Part shown: one piece after another, positions 44,777 to 56,071 of the stretch
Layout of the letters: each line of letters opens with the position of its first letter
How positions within the stretch are numbered: position 1 is the stretch's first letter
Origin: Phragmites australis
Lineage: Eukaryota > Streptophyta > Magnoliopsida > Poales > Poaceae
Direction of reading: 5' to 3'
DNA: 64,000 nucleotides
NCBI RefSeq assembly: GCF_958298935.1
Contig: NC_084943.1
Location: forward strand, 4,350,001 to 4,414,000
The notes under the pieces: model-generated
Seen by the model: the letters and a program-made list of their open reading frames with translations, nothing else
What the model was told of the DNA's origin: nothing
Database searches by the model: none
Position numbers and translations under genes: made by a program

Positions 44777-44784
44777 TATAAATA
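44777..44784 (+). promoter_or_regulatory. TATA box of the second antisense ORF of element C
   Basis: TATAAATA in CGACTATAAATAAGGGGG lies 96 bp upstream of the ATG at 44873. It is followed by a pyrimidine-rich leader. Confidence 0.6.
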
Positions 44785-44836
44785 AGGGGGACATGAAGTC
44801 GTTTGTTTTCACCCCAATCTCCTTCAGTTCTTTCCT

Positions 44837-45290
44837 ATGCATTGCTCAGTAGCACTCGTAGAACTTGAAACCATGGCCTCCACTCCACCATCGTCTCCTG
44901 AGCAATATTCAAAAATCGAAGAAGTGGGATCTCTCACCTCAAGGCCTCTCACCATTGTTCCACCAGGAGAAATCATTGTCTCCTCTGGCGAGGAAGAATT
45001 GAATGAGAGACACAAGAGGATAGGGAACAAAATGTCCACAAGGTCATCGACCCTTCACTCGGCACCTTGGGCGCTTCCTTGACGCCAATGCTGCAGAACA
45101 AACGACGCATAATTCAGCGACGCGGGCCACACAAGAAGGAGATGAGGATGGTGGTGATCTTAACAAGATCATTGACCAGATCACTGACAAGGTGTTCGGT
45201 GGTGGAGCCCCCAAGACTCCATTGGTGAAAACAGCACTGTCGTCTTCTCCGTCGACAACTACTAGATCACCTTCATGTCTCGCAGAGGGT
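44837..45290 (+). pseudogene. Second antisense ORF of element C, function unknown
   Basis: The preferred start is the ATG at 44873 (M-A-S-T-P-P-S-S-P-E-Q-Y), in frame with an earlier ATG at 44837. The ORF is acidic and proline/serine rich, with P-P-G-E-I-I-V-S-S-G-E-E-E-L. The first frame stops at 45080. The adjacent frame continues naturally as L-G-R-F-L-D-A-N-A-A-E-Q and D-E-D-G-G-D-L-N-K-I-I-D-Q-I-T-D to 45290, so a one-base frameshift near 45065 is likely. I do not recognise the family. It has its own TATA box and opposes the pol genes. Confidence 0.5.
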
Positions 45291-45700
45291 CACTAACATC
45301 ACCAGTGCATGTGAGCAGCTCCCGCAAGGTCTTCACCTCAGCCACAATCTCTGGCCCTTATGCTGGTCGGTAGCCAGTTCCCAGGGCAATCAGCTACTAT
45401 CCTAAGGAGGAGCAAAAGAGGTTCCTCGACTCATTCAAGGGCAAGTAGGGGTCCACATACTTCTACACTCTTAGAGGTGGTGGATCTTCACTATTTACAA
45501 GAGCTAAGTGAATCCTTTATGTCAACCTTGCAGCGCTACACAGGTTAGAAAAAAAAATTATGTGATAGGGTAGTCAGTCTCATCAACATGTAATTGACTT
45601 ACCTTTAACCTACCTTATCTATGAATAAAAACTATTGGAGTTGATCGATGTTCTACGAGTTTTCGAGTTCTTCACCATTTAGAGTAGATAGTCATACTTA
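45291..45700. other. Spacer next to the integrase end
   Basis: Plus-strand traces (G-S-T-Y-F-Y-T-L) continue the style of the antisense ORF, but stops are frequent. No clear gene is supported. Confidence 0.3.
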
Positions 45701-46997
45701 TCCTGATCGAGTGATTTTGACAACTATGTATGTTCCTTCCCACTTAGGTGATAACTTATGGCACCTAGCCTATTTCTACACCTTTCATAGAACAAGGTCT
45801 CCAGCAGTGAGTTTCCTAGGCTGGATTTTCTGACTATGATATCTACACAATGCTTGTCGATACTTAGCTGCTCAAATGGACGCTCAATCATCGTACTCCT
45901 TGAGTAGATTGATGTCATCCGCTCATAAGTGCTCTTGCCCCTTCTTCGAGTAACTTTCCACTTGTGGTGACCCAAACTGCAATTCAGCTGGAAGCACTGC
46001 TTCTACTCCGTAGACTGAAAAGAAAGGAGTTTCACTGGTGGCCCTGTTAGTCAAGGTACGAATGGCCCACATTACCGAGGGAAGTTCTTTCACCCAGCGT
46101 TTTGAATAAGCTTTCAGCCTATCAAAAGCTCGAGTGTTGATACCCTGCAAGACTATACCAATACTTTAAGGGTGAGCTACTAAGGTCAAACAAGTTTTGA
46201 TACCAAATTCTTTGCAGAATGTAGTAAAGGTTTCACTTCTGAACTGGCTACCATTATTTGTAATTATTCAATGCAAAATGTCGCATCAAGTAATTATGCT
46301 CCTCATGAACTTCTTAGCCGCTTCTGTCGTTATCTTTCCCACAGGTTCGGCCTCGATCCACTTAGTGAATATGTCGATAGCCATGAATAGGAATTTAAAA
46401 CCACCTCGAGCCCTTGAGAACGGTCCCATGATATTCAAGCCCCATATAGAGAAAGGCCAAGAAAGAGAAATTGTTTGCAGGGCTTGGCTAGTTGAGTGGT
46501 CTGCCTTCCAAAAATTGGCAGCTTTCGCACTTTTTGACCAGCTCGGAAGCATCCTGGAGGGCAGTCGGCAAATAAAATTCTTGGCGATAAAACTTTCCAA
46601 CCAAGGTGCGGTAAGACGCATGACTACCACACATGCTTCCATAGATATCAAGCAATATCTTATTCTATCTTCCTGAGTGATGTACTTCATTAAGATTCCG
46701 TTACTCCCCTTTTGGAAGAGCTTGCCACCTACCAAAACGTATAGCTTGGACTTATGAGCAACTTCCTTTGTAGATGCATCATCATCAGGGATCTCTTGAC
46801 CTTCGAGATAGGCTCGGAGTGGGGTCATCCAAGTTAGTTTGCGTTCAAGTAGAGCAGCTTCCATGTCTGTAGATTCTGCCTCGCTGACCTGACCAGACTC
46901 CTGGTCGAGTTGGGAAGCATCTGCACTCGAGGTTATTGAGACAGATGGTTTGAAGAGTTTCTCGATGAAGACTTCTACAGGTGTTGGAGAACGAGAT
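45700..46997 (-). pseudogene. Element C integrase remnant
   Basis: From the right there is the linker from the second RNase H (S-P-T-P-V-E-V-F-I-E-K-L), then Y-I-T-Q-E-D-R-I and the core with G-P-F-S-R-A-R-G-G and F-T-K-W-I-E-A-E-P-V-G. N-N-G-S-Q-F, F-G-I-K-T-C, R-A-F-D-R-L-K-A-Y and L-P-A-E-L-Q-F-G-S-P follow. All three catalytic positions are damaged: W-G-L-D is W-G-L-N, T-D-N-G is T-N-N-G, and the segment with the Glu (Q-V-E-R-A-N) is deleted between H-P-stop-S and the next helix. The family would join element DNA to the genome; this copy cannot. Confidence 0.85.
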
Positions 46998-48536
46998 TGT
47001 CGGAGGATTAACTCCTGTCGCAGGGATCCCGAGAGACCCCTTTTTAGAGATTCGGCCGGGGGGATGATCCTGAATAAGTTTGTCGGAGAAATAAATGGAA
47101 GTGGAAGTAAATGCAATGGCCGGTGGTGGGGGATGATCGACCTAGTGCAAAAGGAAGTAAATGCACCGGAGTTTAGACAGGTTCGGGCCGCACGGGGGCG
47201 TAATACCCTACTCCTGTATGGATGCAATAACTATCCTGAGGGTGATCCCTCAAGGATGTAGCTGGTTACAAGAATATTGTGTCTAACTGAAAGCTTGAAG
47301 CCCTTTGCTCTTGGGCAGGGACTACGGTTTTTGTTCTTGGCGCTTCTGTGCTCGATGCTTACAGTCTCTTCTTCGTTGGTTGCGGCACGGTCGAACGCTT
47401 GGGCTTGTCCCTCTCTTTCTCCCTGTGTGCCAACCCTTTTATGCACTCGCCGGCCGCGACATACCCCGAACGGGAAGGAAGGGGCACAAGTTCCAAGACG
47501 CCACGATTGAGAGAGGCGTCATCATTTCCTCTGGGCGAAGTGACTGGGGCGGTGGAAAAATGCGGCGCGCGTCCGGTCACTTGTCACTGTGGACGCCCTG
47601 GCAACGGGCGCCGTTGAGAGGGCCCACCGGGCAGCCCCAGAGCCACCCGGCGTGCCCGCCCTGTCTTGTTCCTCTGCCACGGCAGGGCGGCAGGCGGAAC
47701 GCCTTGATCCTGGCAACGTTATCCCGAGATACGCCGGATGATACGGGACGGGACCCGTGCAATTAATAGCCCCACGCCCCCCTGCCAAAACATGGCAGGA
47801 ACTGACGCCGCGGCGGGAGCAGTTGGATATGTTAGGCCACGCGCGCTCATTTAATGCCGCCTTGGACCTCTGACGGGCGGACACCTCATCTGTGGGCCCC
47901 TTGGGGGCCTCTCTGGGTCGTCGGGGAACCGAGTGCTCAGGGGTACCGTTCACCTCTCCGAGCACTCTCTCCCGGGAATGCCTATCTTTGTCTTCGGGGT
48001 ACCGGGTGCTCGGGGGTATTGGTTACCTCCCCGAGGACTCTCTCCCAAGCATTCGCGCATGATCCTCTGGGGAACCGAATGCTCGGGGGCTGCCACGAGC
48101 AACCCCGAGCACTCTCTCCTGAGCACTTTCGCACAGACCCTTTGGGGAACCGAGAGCCCGGGGGCTGCCACACGCAGCCCCGAGCACTCGCTCCCGAGCA
48201 TTCTCACGCTGGCCCTAGGGGAACTGTGCGCTCGGGGACTGCTGCGCGCGGTCCCCGAGCACTCTCTCCCGGAACTTAGCTCTTCTGATCGTCGAGGGAC
48301 TAGGGTGCTCAGGGATGAGCGGGCACCTCCCCGAGAACTTTCTTCCTGGTACTTGGACTCTGCGGGTCATCGGGGAACTGGGGTGCTCGGGGACCAGAGA
48401 CTGTGGCCCCGAGCACCTTCTCCCAGAACTTGGATTTTTCTCATCCTGCAGGAGGGACCTCGCGGGATGATGACACGTGGCGGACGGCTGGCCTGGCCTC
48501 GGGACTCAGGGACCCCCAGTTCCTGATACACCGACA
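46998..48536 (-). mobile_element. Solo LTR, 1.54 kb, with perfect duplication GAGAT
   Basis: It runs TGTCGG...CCGACA and is flanked by GAGAT on both sides (46993-46997 and 48537-48541). It interrupts element C between the second RNase H and integrase. Joining the flanks restores the reading frame (L-A-S-S / S-P-T-P-V-E-V-F). It contains no coding domains. The orientation is inferred from similarity to the other minus-strand LTRs. Confidence 0.92.
47920..48440. repeat. GC-rich minisatellite, about 75 bp period, 7 copies
   Basis: The anchor GCTC (or GCCC) within GTGCTCGGGG recurs at 47934, 48008, 48081, 48156, 48230, 48307 and 48385 (spacings 73-78). Each unit contains GTGCTCGGGG and CCCCGAGCAC arms that can pair as a hairpin. 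Long open frames on both strands here are by-products. Confidence 0.85.
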
Positions 48537-49079
48537 GAGATGAAGCAAGCCTGGTGAGTTCATCAACAGTGGATTTGTCGCCTCTCTGAATGTGCGTGAT
48601 TTTCAGCCCTTTGAACTTCTTCTTGAGCTTTTGTACTTCACTCAGATAAGCTACCATGTTGTCGTCTAAGCACTGGTACTCCTTTTGCACTTGGTTTATG
48701 ACTAGTTGTGAGTATCATTTCATGAGTAATCGCCTGATTCCAAGGGATATATCTATGCGGAGCCCATTTACCTATCCTTCGTATTCTACAACATTGTTGG
48801 AAGCTTTAAATTTGAATTGAACAACGTACCTGAGTTCATCACCCGTTGGAGATTTGAGCATGATGCTAGCCCCCGAGCCTTGAAGCGTAAACAATCCATC
48901 AAAGAAAATCATCGAGTGATCCTTGGCCATGTTTGGCTTTGTTTCCTCACTATTTGTCCACTCGGTGATGACTTCTGCTACTACTCCCAGCTTAACGCTT
49001 GTGCATGGTGCTTAATCTACGTCAAACTCATTGTGCTCGACCACCCATTGCACATCATCCAGTAGCCTTCCTATTACGT
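48537..49079 (-). pseudogene. Element C second RNase H remnant
   Basis: The tether W-V-V-E-H-N-E-F-D-V-D is followed by the RNase H-like domain. This has F-F-D-G-L-F (catalytic D kept), G-S-G-A-S-I-M-L-K-S-P-T-G, F-K-A-S-N-N-V-V-E-Y-E-G, then S-E-V-Q-K-L-K-K-K-F-K-G-L and K-S-T-V-D-E-L-T-R-L-A-S-S. The D in the last block (normally R-x-D-N-S-x-A-D-x-L) is shifted or changed. Frames change between blocks. This dual RNase H layout marks the Tat lineage. Confidence 0.75.
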
Positions 49080-49112
49080 ATAACATCTTTCAGCGGATAC
49101 ATCATTACAATG

Positions 49113-49294
49113 ATGATCTTGTGTGCTTGAAGATAATGTCGTCGGTTCTGCAAAGTTATCCGAACTGCATACAACAACTTCTGAACTTGGGGTCATTACG
49201 ACAATGATCTTGTGTGCATGAAAATAATGTCGTAGCTTCCGGAAAGTCATCCAGACTGTATATAGCAACTTCTGAACTTGTGGGTATTGTAGCT
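49113..49294. repeat. 91-bp tandem duplication inside element C's RNase H region
   Basis: ATGATCTTGTGTGC... to ...CTTCTGAACTTG occurs twice, starting at 49113 and 49204. A 91-bp unit is not a multiple of three, so it shifts the reading frame. Confidence 0.8.
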
Positions 49295-49412
49295 TAGCAT
49301 CTTGTAAGACTTCGCTTATGTAGTAGAGTGGCTTCTGGATCTTGGCCTTCTTCTTAGAGCATTCCTGCTCGACCACTAGGACCGTGCTCACAACTTGTCG
49401 GGTGGCTACAAC
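49295..49412 (-). pseudogene. Element C RNase H, part left of element D
   Basis: It reads Q-V-V-S-T-V-L-V-V-E-Q-E-C, then P-L-Y-Y-I-S-E-V-L and Q-P-x-V-Q-K-L-L-Y, typical of the gypsy RNase H. It continues directly from L-F-L-Y-V-A at 62310-62289 on the other side of element D. Confidence 0.8.
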
Positions 49413-50105
49413 AGTAACACCCAAAATTTTCAATTTTTTGCAATAGTTCAAATCTTGCTAGAATTTAAATAAGAGTTGCAAATTTTGTTCAATAGAAGAA
49501 ATTAATTTTTAAATTTAATTTTTCCATAGGTTATATATAAGTTTGGTGCATTCATGACGTCGTAGTTGCAATAGGTTTTTACGCATGAAAAATGTTCACG
49601 AAAGTTTGCTAGAAGTCGCTCATTTAAACCCTCTTTTGAATTTGGTTCAAAATCTAAAATAGAAAGAAAAGAAAATGCTTTTCAAAATTTTCAAAAGGAT
49701 CTCGGGCTGAATCCCTCCCCCGGGCCATTTCCTCCTCTGGCCCACCTCTTCCCTCCCCCCCTCTTGCACTTGTGTGGGCCGCCCTCTCTTCTCCCGCACT
49801 GGGCCACGTCGAGCCGGCCTACCATAGCCACTCGAGCCGATCCCCTTCCATGCTTTCTCTCACTGGAGCGTCGGCCCACCTTTGCACGCCCAAGCTGCCG
49901 GCTCTGCTTCTTCCTCATCCCGCCCGCCCTCACCACCCCCAAATGCCACCAGGGCATTCAGATTCGCACCTCCTTGAGCCATTTCTTGTCAATTAAGCGC
50001 CTCTACTGCGATCCCCACCCCGTAATCCCTCAACCTCGACCGTTTCCCCCACGTTTAACCCTCTCAAATGTGAAAAGCCACTGCATTTATTTCCTTTAAG
50101 GCCGC

Positions 50106-51366
50106 TGTCGGTGGATGAACACCGCAAGCGGGGATCCTAAGGGACCCCGTTTGAGATTCGGCCGAGGGGCTGATTCTGGATTTACCTCGTACGTGGGATT
50201 AATGCGAATGTATGGGATCTAGGCGGGATGGATGATCGTCGGCTAGTAGGAGTAAATGTGCAAGGGATTTAGACAGATTCGGGCTGCACGGAGGCGTAAT
50301 ACCCTACTCCTGTGTGTCTAGTGTGCTATTAATGCTCTTGGAATGCCTTTCTCTGGATCTCTATGTTACAAGGTTTTTTGGTCTATCTATCAAGTCTTGA
50401 GCTCCGGTCTTCAAGTGCCGATCTCTCTGAACTTGTGCAAAGGTGAGCTCCGATTAGCCTAAACCTCTTGAACCTGTCCTTCTACGAAGTGCTCCCCCCC
50501 CCTTTTTATCCTATTGGGGGGAGGCTTGGCGTGCCCAGATCGGGGGCACAAGTTTCCGTAAGCCATAAATGCAAAGCAACCATTATGGGTCTACAGTTTG
50601 ATGTTACAGGGGTTGAAAATGCGCCCTTCGGTCGGTCCCGTCGGTTATTACACCCCAACTTTGGCAGGTGTAGGGGGGGCCCATCGGCCAGCCGCTGAAT
50701 ATCCCTGCATGCCCGTCCGGTCAGAGCAGATCTGACACGGTCTGACGCGGCAGGGCGACAGGCGATACGCCTCGAGCCCATCGATGATATCTTCAAGGCG
50801 TCTTCCTTTATGGGCCCCGCAGGGTGACGTGCAATGGGACCCGTCGCATTAATTGTCCCCACGCCTTCCTGCCAGGTGGTGGCAGGGACTGACGTACTCA
50901 GTACGACAGGCGTGGGGGGGAGTGGTTGGATGTGACTGGCCACACTCCCCTTTAAATACAGCATCGGGCTTCCCACCGATTGACACCTCACCTTGGAGCC
51001 CTTGCGAGGTCCACCGGCAAAGGGCCATCTCAGGTCCTCGATGAACTCTGGGTACTTGGGGACCAACTGTCCTTGGCCCCGAGCAACCCCTCCCGGATCT
51101 AGCTCTTCTCGGGTCCTCGGGGAACTCTGGGTACTCGGGAACAAACTGTTCATGGCCCCGACCACCCCCTCCCGGGTCTGGTTCTTCTCGGGTCCTCGGG
51201 GTAGTCAGGGTGCTCGGGGACCAACTGTTCTTGGCCCCGAGCACCCCCTCTCAGGTCTAGCTTTTCTCGGGCCCTCGAGGAGATGGTCCCCGAGGAATGG
51301 CGCCACGTGGCACTGTGCTGCCCTGGCCTCGGGACTCGGGAACCCCCGGTTCCCATATCACCAACA
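50106..51366 (-). mobile_element. Solo LTR, 1.26 kb, inside element D's 5' LTR
   Basis: It runs TGTCGG...CCAACA and is flanked by GCCGC (50101-50105) and GCCGT (51367-51371), 4 of 5 matching. It resembles the solo LTR at 46998 in its ends, in the block GGTTCGGGC...TAATACCCTACTCCTGT-like sequence, and in a GC-rich repeat (about 81-bp units at 51027-51290 with GGCCCCGAGCACC). No internal domains are present. It is a third nesting level. Confidence 0.85.
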
Positions 51367-51415
51367 GCCGTCGGCCAATTTCTTCGAATCCGGCCGATTG
51401 CCTTCCCCTCTCGCG

Positions 51416-51422
51416 TATATAA
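51416..51422 (+). promoter_or_regulatory. TATA box of element D's 5' LTR
   Basis: TATATAA in TCGCGTATATAAGCCATCC. The corresponding stretch is deleted from the 3' LTR near 60040. Confidence 0.6.
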
Positions 51423-53670
51423 GCCATCCATTGTCTTCCTTGTGATGTTCTGCACATTTCCCACCCATTTCCCCTTTTCTTCTACTCGGATTTCACATCG
51501 GCATCATAGTATTCTTCGTGTTTGCTGAGAGCTCTGCCGCCGCCGCAATTCTCCACATCTAAGCCATCTTTGACCCTTTCTCTTCCCTCTTCTGCTTTGC
51601 AGGGACACCGGTGGTCTTCCCGGTCGCTTCTCGGCAACACCCAACCTCTGCAGCACCGCCGCACCGAGGTTGAACCCCGTTGGCTGCTCCACTCCGTCGT
51701 TGACCACCCACCGCCCCTCTTCGCCATCAAGAAGCCCGTGGTGAGACTCCCCATGCCCTCCTCTTCATTTTGCGTTTTTCCCCATCACAATGCGTGGCCG
51801 GATGCACGACTTCATGCTTCTTCGATGATGTTCCAGCCGGCCGCCGGCCATGTCTAACACCACTGGCCCGACCTCCCTTCGAACCCCAGCCATCCGATCT
51901 TGATCTAATGGCTCAGATTGCATGCCCCTTCATCCTTTTTGTAATAGGTCCACCATGGACATGGACCGGCCTCCAGGCCGTGGTCCATGGGTCCATGGAC
52001 CTATTCCATGCATTTTCCAATTGAAAATTAATTCAGTAAATGAATTAAGACGTCATAATCAAGATTTTCAGTATAAAATATATTCAGTTTATTCTCTGAA
52101 ATTAAGTAAAACTTGCAAAAAAGCCCCTAGAACTTCAAAAGCTTATAACTTTTTGCTCGTAGCTATGATTTGGATGATCTTCACACTCAAATGTTCATAA
52201 CGTCGTGTAGAATCATTGTATAGGGTTTTTACCTAGTTTTAGCACTGTTTGGTGTACTGTTCTTAGTAGTTTGCCTTGTGTGCTTTTCTGGTGTGTCATT
52301 TAGGAGGTGATCAATTCAGGAATCTGCAAGATCAAGTTTTTAAAGACTTCGAGCAACCCTCAGCTGAAGACAAGTTCTTGAACATCTTGCTCCCATTTAG
52401 GATTCATGTGTAGCTATTTAATCATTGCATGCTTGTCTAAATTGGAATCCCATGTTAGGTTTTACTAGCTTTTGGTATGAATATTCCTTGTCCCTATTGA
52501 TGAGTCATGGTTAATGATGGGTAGATATGCTATTGTTGTCATAGTTGAGTAAATGTTAATCTTGACTAATAACTATGCAATAAGAATCGGGTATGGTAAT
52601 TTTGTAGCAACATGGTATCGAGATCCCAACAGAATGTTCGCTCGATGAGGGTGCGGGAATGCACGTGTGCGGGTAGTGCACAATTGGTTAGTGGTTGCTC
52701 TTTTGTGGGATCCTAAGGACCGATTCTTAAAGCATGTAACTCGGCTAAACTGCACAACCACGAGGCTTATATGGGTATGGCCTGGCTAACTAATTAGCTA
52801 CCCTTCTGGTTCTGTGGGCACCAATGGCAGTTTAGTGGCACTAGAGGGGGCTTCTATAGCAATAGAATCGTCTATTAGCAGTGAAACCTCAGTGAGTGCC
52901 TACGGATCGGTGGGAGCTTTGTAAAGGCCTTGTAGTGAGACCCCGACTCCACACCCTGGAAGTGTGAAGCAACACAGGAATCACGACTCGTAGGGAAAGT
53001 TGTGCAAACTCTGCAGAGTATCAAACTGATTAGATCTACCGTGCTCACGGTCTAGAGCGGCTCGGACATCTTCATGATTAGTTGGGATCAGGGTTTTGGT
53101 ATAGTTGGTCAAGTAGCTGGGTAATCGAATTACCTGGCGTGCATTAGTAGTCGGATGGAATTCGATGAGTCATTCCTTTTGTTATGGTTGTCTCCACACT
53201 TAGTAAGTAGGTTGCCTATTGTTGAAGTCATAGATCATAGTTGCTTAGTGGAGTTAACCAGTGTCTAACCTTTCCTTGACTTAAGCCCCATAGTTTATTT
53301 TCCATTCTCTTGTGGAGTACATTATGTACTCACACCCGTTGTCCCCTTTCTAGCTTTCCCTCTGATGTTCAGAAGCCATCAATGAAGTTGCTTCCTTCGA
53401 CAAAGATGATTTTGATCTAGAGTTGCTGTTCTAGGCTGGTGTGCCCCCAGTTGACTCTTGTGAATGATGGAAGATCCGATGGCACTGATTCTCTCTTGTT
53501 CCACTGTGTTTTCTTTTAAACTCTCGGGTCCTTTTGTAATAAGTTTATATTGTTATTGTATTAATAACACTATGATGATACACTAATGATGTAACGCATG
53601 TATATAACTTGATCCTGGCATACATGTATTGTGCCCGATTTTGTTCCTTTAAAACTGGGTATTACAGAAG

Positions 53671-53682
53671 TAGTATCAAAGC
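53671..53682 (+). other. Primer-binding site of element D
   Basis: TAGTATCAAAGC, four bases after the LTR, is the initiator-tRNA(Met) site TGGTATCAGAGC with two transitions. Confidence 0.85.
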
Positions 53683-53842
53683 CTTGTTGACCGTAGGACG
53701 CAACATAGATAGTAAGGACATGTTAAGGACCTATGTTTGTACAAACTATTTTTGTAAAATTGTTTTCCTTTCAGTTTTTCCTTACCTTGTCTATTGCTCT
53801 TTATAAAACTATTACTAATTTTCTGTCTTCTTTCAATTTTAG

Positions 53843-54613
53843 ATGGCCCACACGAAGATCATCCCGCGCAAGCGTGTGCTAGTTCAAGATCAGGAGATTC
53901 TCACTGGTGCTATCTAGGTGCATCAACCCCCTGCTGAGTTCTACTCCGATGTACAGCTGTTCGACTACTTCGCCCGTAGGCTGTAGTACCTACTTCAGGG
54001 ACTGAGCTATCACGACACTCCACTCTACAAGGGAGTTAAAGTACCTCTTGGAGGTCGTGGTTACTCCTGTCCAGTGGAGGTGACCATGTTCGAGAAGCCC
54101 ACTGACGACGGTCTTCGCTAAGTTTGCCGAGTCCACACCGCCGTCGCCCTCAGAGCTACCTTCGAGGTAGGGATCGAAGATGCTGCCTGCTAGGCTTTGG
54201 CTATTCTCTGCAGGTAGAACAGACAGGCCCTCTGTCTCACTCAGTTCGGCAAGTTCCCACAGCACCCATCCTGCAGTTTGGAGGTCATTTTCACGCTCGT
54301 CAACAACGAGCCATATCTCTGTCTGAGAGAGCAAGTCTGCCTCACTGCTATCCTGTATGCCGAGCTCAACAGAGCCCTCAACGAGCTGGAAGATATGCAT
54401 TAGCATCACACAGAGCAGGAGTAGAGCATCCACAAGCTGCAGGTTCTATTGGAGAACCCCGACTAGTTCCCCGAAGAGGCTCCTGAGGCACTCGTGGCTG
54501 CACCACCCCATTCCTCATTGCGCAAGAAGCTTCATCTGGTAGATGCAGCAGTTCCTTCAGGCATAGCAGGTGAGGAGTGGAGTCGAGCTAGGAGGATGTC
54601 CTTAGCTGAATAA
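53843..54613 (+). pseudogene. Extra ORF upstream of gag in element D
   Basis: One continuous frame of 257 codons from the ATG at 53843 (M-A-H-T-K-I-I-P-R-K-R) to TAA at 54611 contains about eight in-frame stops and no frameshift. It has L-F-D-Y-F-A-R-R-L, L-L-Q-G-L-S-Y-H-D-T-P-L-Y-K-G and V-H-T-A-V-A-L-R-A-T-F-E. A helical, coiled-coil-like C-terminal part (A-E-L-N-R-A-L-N-E-L-E-D) follows. I recall similar hypothetical proteins in grass chromoviruses but know no function. It precedes gag by about 280 bp and may be a separate protein. Most stops are TAG where CAG, CGG or TGG would fit. Confidence 0.6.
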
Positions 54614-54890
54614 TCGTTTAGTCCCATGTGTTCTAGTTGTCTTGTGTCATCTGTTATAGTGCGTGCTTATGCCGGTGTCTGTAGTGTGAACCTTATAATG
54701 AGTTGGATCTTTGCTTGAGTGTTGGTGTGATGTGGGGGTTTCCCCTCTACATTACATCAGTTAATAATATAATAATACTTGGGAGTCCCTTTCTTTCTTT
54801 CATGCTATATCTGTCCTTTCCTGTTCTTGTCCTGTTTTTCCACCCTAGCTTTTCTCTTATGTTCGCCGCTAGTACCTTGGCTACCATCAG

Positions 54891-55990
54891 ATGGTGAACA
54901 CCAGGCATGGCAACACCAACACCAACAACACCAACAACAACAATGTCAACAACAACACCAACGCCAACTAGCACTACCTTCCACCCCCACCCCCTCTGGT
55001 GGATGCTAATCAAGTGATGACCATTATCCAAGGCCTGGTGCAGGCTATCAACCAGCAACCCCAAGGCCAACAAGCACCGCCACAGCAGCCATAGTCCAGG
55101 CTCAAAACTTTCTTGAGCACTTAGCCACCCACCTTCCCTCAGGCAGTTGAGCCCATGGAGGCTGATGACTGGTTGAAGACAATAGAGAGCAAGCTGCAGA
55201 TAGCTCAGTGCACTGGAAGGGAGAAAGTTTTTTTTTGCATCCCATCAATTGATTAGTCCAGCTCAAGCATAGTGGACAGCTTACAGTGCCACCCATGAGG
55301 ATTCCCACGAGATCACTTGGGCAAAGTTTCGAAACAGCTTCCGTGTACACCATGTTCCTGCAGGTGAAGTGAAGCTGAAGAGAAAGGAGTTCCTCAGTCT
55401 GAAGCAAGGACCCATGTCAGTAAGGTAATACCTCACCAAGTTCACCCAGCTCTCCCGTTATACCCCCAATGATATGGATACTGATGAAAAGAAACAAGAT
55501 TGTTTCTTAGAGGGTCTCAACACTGGCTTACAGTATACCCTCTTAGTCAATGAGTACCCCAGTTTCTAGAAGCTGGTGGATAGAGCATTCATCATGGAGA
55601 AGAAGTGCTAGAATCTGGGAGAAGAACGCAAGCGCAGTTTGCAAGGACAGTCTTCTGGCAGCCACACCAGTCCCCGCTTGAACCCTCTTGCCACAAGCCC
55701 AATGTTCCGCCATAAATGGCAGAATCAGCAACAGAGGCCACCACAGAAGATGCCTAATTAGGTTGTAGGGTCGTACAAGCTGCAAGTGTAGCTAGCGCAG
55801 TAGCCTTTCCCAACTCTTAGCATCAGCGACCTAACAACAACCAGCCCCAACAGCAGAATTGCACCGGTCAAGGATCAGGCAACATCGGCCCATGTTTCAG
55901 TTGTGGCAACTTTGGGCACCTTGCTAACAAGTGTCCCAAGAAGCAACAGGGCCAATCACAGGCCCAGGTCAACAATAATCAGTAGCAGCA
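54891..55990 (+). pseudogene. Element D gag
   Basis: The ATG at 54891 (M-V-N-T-R-H-G-N) leads into an Asn-rich stretch coded by AAC/ACA repeats. The gag domain follows: F-P-Q-A-V-E-P-M-E-A-D-D-W-L, A-Q-C-T-G-R-E-K-V, W-T-A-Y, F-R-V-H-H-V-P, F-L-S-L-K-Q-G-P-M-S-V and F-L-E-G-L. A C-x2-C-x4-H-x4-C zinc knuckle (C-F-S-C-G-N-F-G-H-L-A-N-K-C) lies at about 55892-55935. It would form the particle and bind RNA. A run of nine T at about 55228 shifts the frame, and several TAG stops are present. Confidence 0.85.
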
Positions 55991-56071
55991 GCCTCGATAG
56001 AATGCGATGCATGGTCGAGTCAATCACGTTGTAGTGGAAGAAGCCCTGGATGCTCCTGATGTAGTGCAGGT

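Larger units (their letters stand above)
49413..53666 (+). repeat. 5' LTR of element D, interrupted
   Basis: It starts AGTAACACCC and ends GGGTATTACA, about 2.99 kb after removal of the nested solo LTR and its duplication. It contains the promoter region (TATA at 51416). Small frames within (for example 49764-50099, 51522-51857) are not supported as genes. Confidence 0.9.

Noticed and set aside
47854..48526. Long plus-strand frames of 141 and 197 codons
   Set aside because: They span the 75-bp GC-rich minisatellite of a solo LTR; the repeated residues mirror the repeat unit.
49764..50099. Frames in the first part of element D's LTR, also 51522-51857 and 59558-59842
   Set aside because: They recur in both LTR copies, lie in non-coding LTR sequence and lack any known domain.
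50468..51445. Several frames of 63-219 codons on both strands
   Set aside because: They fall in the nested solo LTR with its GC-rich repeat; no domain and overlapping on both strands.
54747..55073. 108-codon minus-strand Val/Gly-rich frame
   Set aside because: It is the reverse of the AAC/ACA repeat coding Asn in gag of element D.
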